Below, piece after piece: positions 55,452 to 64,000 of a DNA stretch of 64,000 bases (the first letter of the stretch is position 1; every line of letters starts with the position of its first letter). This DNA is from Selaginella moellendorffii. Its lineage: Eukaryota; Streptophyta; Lycopodiopsida; Selaginellales; Selaginellaceae. Both the position numbers and the translations under genes were made by a program. Under the pieces are notes generated by a model. It was given only the letters and a program-made list of their open reading frames with translations, was not told the origin of the DNA and ran no database searches. The stretch is from NCBI RefSeq assembly GCF_000143415.4, contig NW_003314275.1:813980-877979 (forward strand), written 5' to 3'.

Positions 55452-57277
55452 ATGCGCTACAACACCCTGTCTACATTGGAAAGAGAGAATAGGATGGAGG
55501 AAGTTCCGGAGGAAGTTCCGGAGGGCGCCTTTGGCAAGCACAAATGCGTGCTCAGCATCGATGGGGGCGGCGTGCGCGGCCTCATCCCAGCACAGATCCT
55601 CATCTTCCTCGAGGAATGCCTCCAGGTTATAACTAGAGCAGTAGCAATGTCTTGTTTTGCTAGATCTTTCATTTCATCTTGGGTCGATCACACAGGAGCT
55701 GGACGGCCCCGACGCTCGAATCGCAGACTACTTCGATGTAGTCGCCGGGACGAGCACTGGCGGCTTGATCTCGATCATGCTCGCGGCCCCCGATGCGCAG
55801 CGACGACCCTTATTCACGGCCAAAGGTATCAACAAGTTCTACCTCGACAATTGCAAGACCATCTTCAATAGAGATCGGTATGTCAGGACTGTAGATCATC
55901 TCTCTTCTTTGTGGTTCTTGTTCTTCGCTAGATAGCAAGATAACTGTAGTCCATATCTTATCTATCTTTCCTCAGCATGACATCCATCCGTGCTATGTTT
56001 GGTCCCAAGTACTCTCCAACAAACTTGGAGCATTTGCTCGAGAGCTATCTCAAAGACACGCGAATCCGAGACACCGTGACCGAGCTCCTCGTCACTGCTT
56101 TCGATACGAGGCTCCAGAATCCAGTCTTCTTCACCACAGCTGCTGTAACTTCTTGCCGATCTAGATATTTTTTTTTCGAGCTTAGCCTTTTGTCTCGACA
56201 GGGACGAGTGGATCCAACCAAGAACGCTTTGCTGCGAGAAATCGCTCGTGGAACCTCGGCGGCTCCCACGTTTTTCCCGCCAGTGAGATTCAGCTGCGAG
56301 GATTCCGAGTACCATTTGACAGACGGAGGTCTCGTCGCGAACAATCCTGTAAGTTCTTCGTTCGCATTAAAAAAACTAGAATTCTTTCTTCCTTTGTTTA
56401 TTTTGTTTCTCTTGTCTTATATGAGCAGACTTTTCTTGCTCTAGTCGAGGCCTTCAAGGATCCTCAAACCAACAAGCTACTCAAGGATTCCAAGAGAACT
56501 TTACTCGAGGTTCGGTTCTTTTCGCTGAAAAAAGTGAACTCTTTGAATCTGATCTAGAAAGGTTTTCTTTTTCCAGCGATTCAATGACTGCTTGGTGCTC
56601 TCACTGGGATGCGGCACTCTTCCTTTCAGTTACGAGGCCCAGGAGATTTCCAAATGGGGAGCTCTTGGCTGGGTGCTACACAAAGATGGTGCTCCGATCA
56701 TCAACATGCTCTTGGACGCGAGCTCAGATATGATGGACAACAACATCGCTCTCATGTTTAAAACTGGATTTTGCGACAAGAACTTGATCAGAGTCCAGGC
56801 AAGTTATCTCGACTTTGGTTAGATCCAAACTTACAAACGATGGTTATAACAGACAACAAGACTGTCCAAGACCGCGGCCGAAGTGGACAACTCCACGCCG
56901 GAGAACCTCAAAAACTTGGCAGCTCTCGGCCAGGAACTTCTCGACGAGCGATTGGCACGGACAAACTTTGTTACTGGAAAGTTCCAAGATGCGACGGCCG
57001 AGACGAATAGAACAGCCATCAAACGGTGAGTTTTCTTTCTTTCAATCCTATCAGCTCGTGACAAGTTCTTTCTACGATCAGGTTCTCCAAATGGTTGTCG
57101 CTAGAGCGCAAGGCTCGAGAGGCACAACGAGAAGGGGAGCCCGAACGGATCCACGAGATGCGAAGAGTCACTTCTGCGAGGTGGAAAAACCCGAGTAAAA
57201 TTTCTTATTCCAATCAACCGAGACCGTTCAAGAACACACCAAGACTTTGCAGCCATCCTCTTCCCATCTGGTGCTAA
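55452..57277 (+). CDS. patatin-like phospholipase
   Basis: Eight exons: 55452-55625, 55696-55877, 55976-56144, 56202-56348, 56429-56509, 56577-56798, about 56861-57025 and about 57082-57277. Exon 1 has the oxyanion loop [13 protein letters not shown]. Exon 2 has GTSTGG with the nucleophile Ser. Exon 4 ends in [13 protein letters not shown] with the dyad Asp. Together these are the Ser-Asp dyad of patatin lipid acyl hydrolases, which release fatty acids from membrane lipids in the cytosol. The end is basic and charged ([15 protein letters not shown]). A second Met at 55494 is a possible start. The intron after 56798 has a GC donor (CAG/GCAAGT). Length of about 400 residues is normal. Confidence 0.9.
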
Positions 57278-57299
57278 GTAGCGATCTCACAAGCTCCTT

Positions 57300-58840
57300 G
57301 ACGGCTCTTCTAGATTGCATTTGCTACTCGTTCATTTGGAAGCTTGTTCACTCAACCTAGGTCCTTCGCTTGTACAAACATAAAAATCATGGTCATAAAA
57401 GGTCATTTTAAAGCCAAAAATTCTCCTTCACCATAAGGATATCTATGGTAGAAGTTTCATCCATTGCCAATTGGATCTTATTTTAAATTTTTACTTGAGA
57501 TGCAAGGAGAAGAATTTATGGTCTGCTTATTACTAGAGTATCCAAAATTCTGCCACCACTTTGTTTGGATTATAACTATGTTCTATGGAAACTGCAGTGT
57601 AGATGGGATGGCACTAATAATAACAATTTTATTATAATTATTATATTTTTTGAATATTTGTGAATATTTTTATGAAAGAATATTTTACTATTGAATAAAT
57701 ATATTACTGAATGAGAGTGAATGTTAAGAATTTTATTCATTTCTTTCTTGTTTTTTACAATTATTTAACAAAGACAAAAACATAAACTTTTAGAGAAATT
57801 TAAATAAATCAAGAATTATTTCATATTTCATACCAAAAATATTTTATTAATTTTAAATTACTTTCATAATTGTTTTAAGCAAAAAATTCCTTACTTATGC
57901 TAAAATGACTAATTATTTGTATTAACTGATACTTTAATATGTCAAAGCATAACCCAAAAATATGTCTATTAGTATCAAGGGATAAATATTCTTTTATATT
58001 TCGATTCATGAAATTAATAGTTTAAATGTAACACTCTTTTATAAACAATTGCTACTATTTAAATATAAGATCTTCATATTTGCATCAATTATGGTGGCTT
58101 AAATGTAATTAATTTTTATACTTTGTGCATTAGAATGTAATTTCCAATCCATTGTTTTTTGTATTATTTTATATAATAATTATTATTATGTAGATGCACT
58201 CATTTGGATGGCAAGAAAATTAGAATTGTGATTAGATTGGGGATCCTTTTTTAATACAATTATTGGTGATAAAAAGTTAAACATATATATACATATATAT
58301 GTGTTATTATAAATTGTAAAAAAAATTAAAATTGCTATTTTATTTCTAACAAAATAAATACTTTAAAATTTATTGTTCTAAAATAAAGATAATTAATAAC
58401 TTATACCTACTTAGAAAATAATCAAATTTAATATAAATATAAAAATTGAATGTTGTTGCAAATATAACACAAGAAATTATTACAAATATAAAATTTTGTA
58501 TAATGATGGAAAAATATTTTATTAAAATTTTCCTCTAATATATATCTTATATTAAAAATCTTTCTCTTAGCTCTTAAAAAATATTAAGGATATATTTACC
58601 TTTATGCATATTAACTTGATATTTTTATTAATTTATTTTATACTTAAAAAATGTAATGTAGATCTTAATCTAAAAAAGTAATACTTTAATATCTTGATAA
58701 ATGGTAAAATATTTTACTATTGAATTAGCATATTATAGAATAAGAGTGAATGTTAAAGATTTTATTCATTTCTTTGTGATTTTTCTACAATTACTTAACA
58801 AAGATATTCAATTAAAATATAAAGTTTTATAAACATTTAT
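57300..58840. other. AT-rich intergenic region, no supported gene
   Basis: Long A/T-rich stretch. GAATATTTT, AATAAATATATTA and GAGTGAATGTTAA words recur near 57665-57730 and 58705-58760 as an approximate direct repeat about 1 kb apart. No coding or RNA signal seen. Confidence 0.5.
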
Positions 58841-58884
58841 ATATATCAAGATGTGAGTGCTTGGAATATGGAAAGGGAATACAG

Positions 58885-59045
58885 AAATGTGCATATCCAT
58901 TAGCCCAAAAAACCCTGCACGGATCTCGTCTTCTTCCTCCTGTTCTTGAGCAAGGGCGTGAGCTTAGCATTGCTCACACCCCCTCATCACGGAGGGTGAC
59001 CCAGACCGACCCTGATCTGCTTTGTCCTGAACGTTTGCATTGAAT
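58885..59045 (+). repeat. retroelement-like scrap shared with about 25540
   Basis: GCATATCCATTAGCCCAAAA followed by ACCCT matches the sequence at 25548-25573, with AGAAAT-like words upstream in both. A GC-rich block then ends abruptly near 59045. Possibly an LTR end. Confidence 0.4.
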
Positions 59046-59059
59046 GTTTACTTGGTGTT

Positions 59060-60420
59060 TATTTCCGATAATTCTTTCCGGGTTTCCCAGTTCTGCTTGG
59101 TGATGTGTTTATGCTGATTGTCATATACCACGACATTCTGATAGCTTCCCTGGGCAGTCTAATTTCATTACTAGCCAATTCGCTTTCGTTATAGAGATAT
59201 GCTGCTGCTTCATCATCCTCCGTCTGGCAGAGGAGGTTTGATTTTATCCCCTCGGAGACCGGGTTTTGCCGATTCGGCGTAAACAGCGAGTCACTGGCTT
59301 CAGTCTGCCAGCATGAAACTAGATGGTAAGAAATCAAAGTGACTACGGAGCAAAAGGAAGTAAAATGCTCTTACAGAGAGTCAAAGCGTACTAACCAGCA
59401 GCACACAGCAAGGCGTGTTTCCACTCAAATCAGGAGCGCACGCCTGACAATGCTGGGTCGAATCTCAGTCGGGTCTTGGCAATCTATGAAAATGGAGGAG
59501 TGAGAGATTCCCTGTTTGACTTGCCTGAAAGGTAGAAAGAAGGCCCGAGGTCTCTATCAATCACCAGTGTGGAGCATCTCCAGGAAAAATCAAAAGGGAA
59601 TTTTTATTACTTGTTGAGATGAGGTGATGAGCACTTGTGTGAGGGGGCGAAGCGTTTGTACTTTTAACTTGACTAGATTTCCTAGACTACTAATACATTT
59701 GTCAAGTTTCTAGAAATTAAAGGAAGGAATGTTTTTCTGCTTACACAAAAATGTGATGGTACCCAAGAAAGACCACGAAACGCACGAAGGCTCGCATTCG
59801 CTGCATCAGTTAAGCTCAGAATTTTCTTAGAGATATAGTTTTGGATTTAGATTTCGACTCATCGAGAGAGAAAAACACAAATACGACCACTTCAAGTTCA
59901 TGCGTGCACAGTTCAAAGTGATCGACTAAAATTCTTCAATCCCCTTTTCGTGATTGGATATTGCAGAAGGAAACAAGTTTGTCAACTAAAAAAAGCATTG
60001 GATAATCCCTAGAGCAAAGGGACGAGAAACAAAGCTCTTGGACGGATAAATTGGGGGACATCTCTTCCAGTCAGGTAGAACTCAAAGAATTTCTGAATAA
60101 CTCTGCGTTAGAAGCGCAAAATGTAGAGATTATCCTGGAACATTATGGGAAGTGTGTCGAGTATTCATAGATCCAAGAAAAAAATGAGAGAGAACTTACT
60201 GCATCCACCAAGTCCCTAGTTCTTCTCTGGAAAAAAATACTTCCAGCTTGCCAGCAGGCCCAAGCTTGAAAATCAAAACTATGATTGGTGTCTTGACGCC
60301 AGGCGCCCAAGACGGAAAAACCAAACTGGGGTATCCCTGGCGAGCTTTTTTCTTTTTGAAGGTTTCGGTTCCTCGCTTGGACCGCAACGCGATTCGCGCC
60401 AAGGTGCAGCACCAGAGCAA
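59060..60420. other. no supported gene
   Basis: ORFs of 92-119 codons on the minus strand (59059-59337 and 60143-60502) show no domain I know. The latter overlaps duplicated METTL13 sequence near its end. Confidence 0.45.
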
Positions 60421-60429
60421 CATCTCTAT

Positions 60430-60690
60430 GAAGCACTTTCCACACTTGCCATTGTGAGCCATGGCCTGTCGCAAAACCTAGGGTTTCAAAATAACCGAAC
60501 ATACCAATAGGTGTGGAGTGACCTTAAAGCCCGCCCCGGAAAGCAATGGCTGCGTCGGGAACTTTCCCGAACAGATCTCCGAGAGGGTTGAAGCTTTTCA
60601 AAGTCGCGAAACTATGTTTGTCTTCTCAAAGCATTTCCTTGTCTATCGGAGGGAACATTTTGGTCCTTCGAGAAAAACGAAAGATCAAGC
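60430..60690 (-). pseudogene. duplicated METTL13 gene fragment (2)
   Basis: CCATGGCCTGTCGCAAAA, AGATCTCCGAGAGGGTTG and CTTTTCAAAGTCGCGAAACT follow the order of 50560-50840 in the intact gene, with large parts diverged or replaced. No open frame survives. Confidence 0.75.
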
Positions 60691-60705
60691 CAAGAACAAT
60701 TATTC

Positions 60706-60755
60706 TTTCTAGATTGCATTTGCTTTTTCATTTGGAAAGCTGTCTGAGATAATTA
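60706..60755 (+). repeat. duplicated scrap of the patatin 3' flank
   Basis: TCTAGATTGCATTTGCT...TTCATTTGGAA matches 57311-57345 just beyond the patatin stop. It lies between METTL13 fragment 2 and the F-box gene. Confidence 0.6.
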
Positions 60756-60831
60756 TTCTCCTGAATGTCCTGTGCTTAACCAAAAACTTCCAAACTAGAA
60801 TAGATTTAAATTCTTGAAAATCATGCCAAAA

Positions 60832-61815
60832 TCAAACATGGCATAATCCTAGCACAAACCCAAATATATTTTGAAACCCCCTACAAACCCTTTGAATATC
60901 ATTTCTTCTCCATGTTTTTGTTTGGTAGTTGTACAAAGCCAAAAAATCTGGATGTGCAATCAAAAGTATGTTGTTATAAGCCATACATACAGGTTCCACA
61001 ATATCGTTCCATTGATGAGTAGTTTCTTCAACAAAACCTGTAGAATCCAGTTTCAATAAGTAACATGTAGACTCGGTTGCAGTTGTCACAAATAAGGATT
61101 TTGCTGTTACTACAAGGGTATCAAAGCAAAAATATTCATCTGTCATACGATAGCCACGATGGTCCCGTGTTATCACAAGATTAGATAAGTTGCCATCACA
61201 CAAATTTAGGCACCACACTTCAACATCCCCTGAAAACCTTGTGCAATATACATATAATTTGTTATCCCTAATAATTGTATCAAATAACGTGTCACTATCC
61301 ACCAGAACTTTGTTCCACATTCCTGTTTTTCCTGAATCATATATATAAATCATGACTCCTTGCTCCACCTCTCTAAGTACACAGGCCCAATAGCACTGTC
61401 CAAAGGAATCCATCCCCATTGCAGTCTCCTTAGAACATGGTTCACCATCCAAACAAAGTGGCGGGAGCATCTTAGATGCTCCAGTGAGAGGATTCCAGAC
61501 CATAAAATCTTTTCCTCTCATCCCAAGTATCAAACCACCGCTAGAGTTCAAAACACGATCCATGTTATGCTCCATGAGAACCCAATCACTTGCTTCTTGC
61601 CCCGCAAAGGGATTGCATCTGAAAAGAGGCCCTTCACTATCCAGATCTTGACCCAAAACATGAGGAGGACTACGATTCAAGTGTTGTCTGTAGTGAATAG
61701 CAGCAAATCCCGGTGTCTCTATGAGATCCTTCCATTTCTTGCACACGGCTCTCGCGCGCCACAAAGCAACTGCTGGCAAGTGCTTGAGCACCTCCTCAAC
61801 TGGGATCCAATCCAT
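60832..61815 (-). CDS. F-box protein, 327 residues
   Basis: Intronless. The N-terminal F-box reads MDWIPVEEVLKHLPAVALWRARAVCKKW, with the usual VCKKWK. A beta-rich region follows with FMVWNPLTGASKMLPP, FGQCYWACVL, MIYIYDSGKTGMW and CTRFSGDVEVWCLN, typical of plant F-box associated (Kelch-like) domains. It would act as an SCF substrate receptor. A truncated relative is at 43930-44460. The METTL13 and F-box order is partly repeated between the two places, so a segment was duplicated. Confidence 0.85.
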   Translation of the reverse strand: MDWIPVEEVLKHLPAVALWRARAVCKKWKDLIETPGFAAIHYRQHLNRSPPHVLGQDLDSEGPLFRCNPFAGQEASDWVLMEHNMDRVLNSSGGLILGMRGKDFMVWNPLTGASKMLPPLCLDGEPCSKETAMGMDSFGQCYWACVLREVEQGVMIYIYDSGKTGMWNKVLVDSDTLFDTIIRDNKLYVYCTRFSGDVEVWCLNLCDGNLSNLVITRDHRGYRMTDEYFCFDTLVVTAKSLFVTTATESTCYLLKLDSTGFVEETTHQWNDIVEPVCMAYNNILLIAHPDFLALYNYQTKTWRRNDIQRVCRGFQNIFGFVLGLCHV

Positions 61816-62039
61816 GACTACCCTTACCTTGACCTAGCCTAAACGGCGATAGGGTTTCACCTTTCTTGCTTTAAAACAAGGGAAAAGGGGAGAGAAGCCA
61901 GGAAAGGGTGCAAGCTGCAAGAATGCTGAAAACAACGACCGTGATCTGGATCACGAGCTTGCAAAGAGTTATATCCTGTGGTCACGGCCATCTTTGAGCG
62001 CCACGCTCTTGGACTTATCTTGGTAGACGAGTGTTTTCT

Positions 62040-63740
62040 TTTATTCAAGGTACGTTCTCCAGTGGCGATTGAACCAGAAGAAAGCGCTGTTCTCGGGACT
62101 TCCTGTAGGCACTGGAAAGCAAACTTACACTCCGACGAACTTTAGACTCGCTCGTGTCCTTCGTCCATGATCCAGGAAGATAAACTTGTCGGTGTTGGAG
62201 CTTCTTTTCCCAGCTGTAAACGTCACACTTCTCGGTAATGGAAGTGTCAAGTAGCCGATAGCTCTCCAGACCGGTTTTAGCTGACACGATCCTGTGCGCT
62301 TGGAAACGAATGAAGCTTCAAGTTCAGGTGAATCTCCATGCATTCTCGTGCAAGTAAGCCATTCCCATCAACTCCAAGACGTTTTCCGCGTAGATCCATC
62401 TGTCAACCGTTTCCCATATGCTCATAGATACCATCCTTAATCACAAAAACCGAGCGATGAAAGTTTGCGAAACCAAAAAATTACCAAACAGAGCAGTATT
62501 CCAGTTAAGGCAACACTCCACACAGCAGAGAGCTTCTCACAAAGAGGCAGTAGCAACACTAGTTAGTAGCCTCAAAACAAGAGCTGGATGAGTCCAGCCC
62601 GTTACATACGTCTTTGGAGAGCATCATCACAGATTGTGGAATCCTCGTGCTTTGCTGTTCAAAAACTTTTCGAAGCGTTCCTTCCTTTCTTTGCTTTGTG
62701 AAGGTTTTGGATGAGATGTAGCAGTTGCAAAGGAATTCTGTTCATGAGAAAGATTGTACCACATCCTGTTCTTCCTTCTCCAGAAAATGAAGCTCCTGAA
62801 TACCTTTGCCATCCGATCCCAGTAACCTCGAGAATCGGCAATGAAGACTCGAGTAGTAAACACTTCGTGAAGATGTGAGATTGTTTCAAGAAAAGCTGAG
62901 TGTTCAGATGTTGCATGCGTTTTCGCATGTCGGGTTCTGCAGCGACTTCTCTTGTATATTCCAAAATGCTTTGCTCGGATGGAGCCGCGCCTGATGTCAA
63001 AAAAGAAAGTAACGAAACCTCTTACAATATCTGCTAGCTTTTCCACAATTGCCTGGAGTGTCCTTTTTTCGCAATGCAACCGTCACTTCGTTAAGCCGCA
63101 TCTTGCGCCGTCAATAGGAAGGCATTGCTTTCATCTGCATCACTAGCTTTGGACGCAATGTAGTGTTGAGAACAACTCCGAGTTGTTGAAGTTTTCATAG
63201 TCATTAGGATCGAGCCAGTGAATACGCGACTGCGATCTAAACTACTTACCTGGTTAGTTAGGCACACTATATAGTGTCAGAGACCTCCGCCTTGCTAGCT
63301 TCTACAAAGTGACCTTTGGTACCATCACTTTGGCACCAGGACATCTGTGTAGTGCGTCTCCAATGCTGTTAAGACGGCATAAGCCACTGCCTATATGTTA
63401 AAAAAACATTGAGAATCAATAATAATCTGGTCACCCTTACATTCACTAGAACAAATGTGTACCCTGGCCAGGAGCTGATAATCACGTCATCCTCGCCAAA
63501 TGTTTCTGTCATTCTGTCATAACCTCTTCAACAAAAGGCGCAGTACCGTGTCCTGGAGGAATTTGTCAGATAAGCAGAAGTGATTAACTTGCAAACTTCC
63601 AATAATTTTCTTCGACGTGAAAAAGGCTTTACCTCCGCAATATTCCATAAATACAAAAGTCCTGCTTCTTACTTTACGACAAGGGGAGCCGATTGCAAAC
63701 CTCCACATTATAGATGCTAGCGAGCTGCAAACAACAGCTT
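62040..63740 (-). pseudogene. protein kinase gene remnant (TKL-like)
   Basis: Minus-strand pieces look like kinase subdomains: SRTFVFMEYCGG (hinge) near 63640, GMAYLH followed by IHLNLK (catalytic loop, HRD decayed to IHLN) near 62330-62370, and SITEKCDVYSW (subdomain IX) near 62205-62240. They lie in different frames with stops. Between them is a 62627-63079 open stretch in two frames whose origin I do not know (RKRMQHLNTQLFLKQS). It is a decayed gene. Confidence 0.5.
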
Positions 63741-63749
63741 GAGGCTGCT

Positions 63750-64000
63750 ACAACGGAAGTTCAGAGTAGAGTACCTCGGAAGTACATGTTGGTTGTGGAT
63801 TTCCACGTCCGTAGGAATCTCTGAGATTTTTCATTTAAAGGCATGCGTTGATCCATCAAACAGAAAGGCCAAGGTGATGTTAAGAGCTTGCAATACCAAA
63901 GTATTAATGAAAGACATTTATCTCCACTCCGCTAACCACCGTGTCTCGTCGACCTACGCCACCACCGCTGATCTTCAAGTCGGCTCGAAGATGCTCATCG
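63750..64000. other. window end, possible partial gene
   Basis: A plus-strand frame from about 63880 (MLRACNTKVLMKDIYLH to ADLQVGSKMLI) is open at the window edge. No domain is recognised. Confidence 0.25.

Overview
The window looks like nuclear DNA of a land plant, most likely a lycophyte such as Selaginella. The reasons are introns of roughly 30-60 bp, an intronless PPR gene, plant-type F-box, DM13-DOMON-b561, patatin, DRM and METTL13-like genes, and nested plant-type transposons. The organism is an inference; nothing in the sequence names it.

Layout. 1-21664 is a minus-strand LTR retroelement without usable ORFs (LARD-like). It has an LTR at 20570-21664, a PBS at 20553-20567, a polypurine tract at 449-462, and the other LTR at 1-448, cut by the window edge. 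A 15,189-bp DNA transposon sits inside it at 3056-18244, with 22-bp perfect terminal inverted repeats and a TTAT target duplication. Inside that lies a further 1.7-kb insertion at 14698-16415 with an AGTCA duplication. 21665-29000 is AT-rich and holds a decayed Ty3/gypsy pol. 29079-35700 holds a P450 pseudogene, a small hairpin matching that P450, a PPR scrap and a DRM-type methyltransferase pseudogene lacking its catalytic loop. 37043-42731 has a DM13-DOMON-cytochrome b561 gene, a CRN-like pseudogene and a PPR gene. 43930-51787 and 60430-61815 hold F-box genes, a METTL13-type methyltransferase gene and duplicated fragments of both, plus a CVNH gene and a large head-to-head inverted repeat. 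55452-57277 is a patatin-like lipase with a GC-AG intron. 62040-63740 is a decayed kinase.

The strongest candidate for an undescribed system is the 15.2-kb transposon. Its left half reads leftwards and encodes a DUF8039-like N-terminal region joined in frame to an RNase-H-fold transposase (D265/D268, D432, E471/D474; DUF7869-like HTHED motif). Its right half reads rightwards and encodes a ParB-like domain, a degenerate beta-class methyltransferase-like domain, a basic/acidic linker and an FCP1/NIF-type HAD phosphatase-like domain. The exon phases suggest one long gene, with one junction unresolved. Each of the two large genes carries a single in-frame TAG. About two dozen copies of a 24-bp palindrome (AATGGCRTGRGG plus its reverse complement) occur across the element. 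I saw none outside its inverted repeats. They lie at gene ends, in the divergent control region, inside introns that are little more than the palindrome, and in a few exons.
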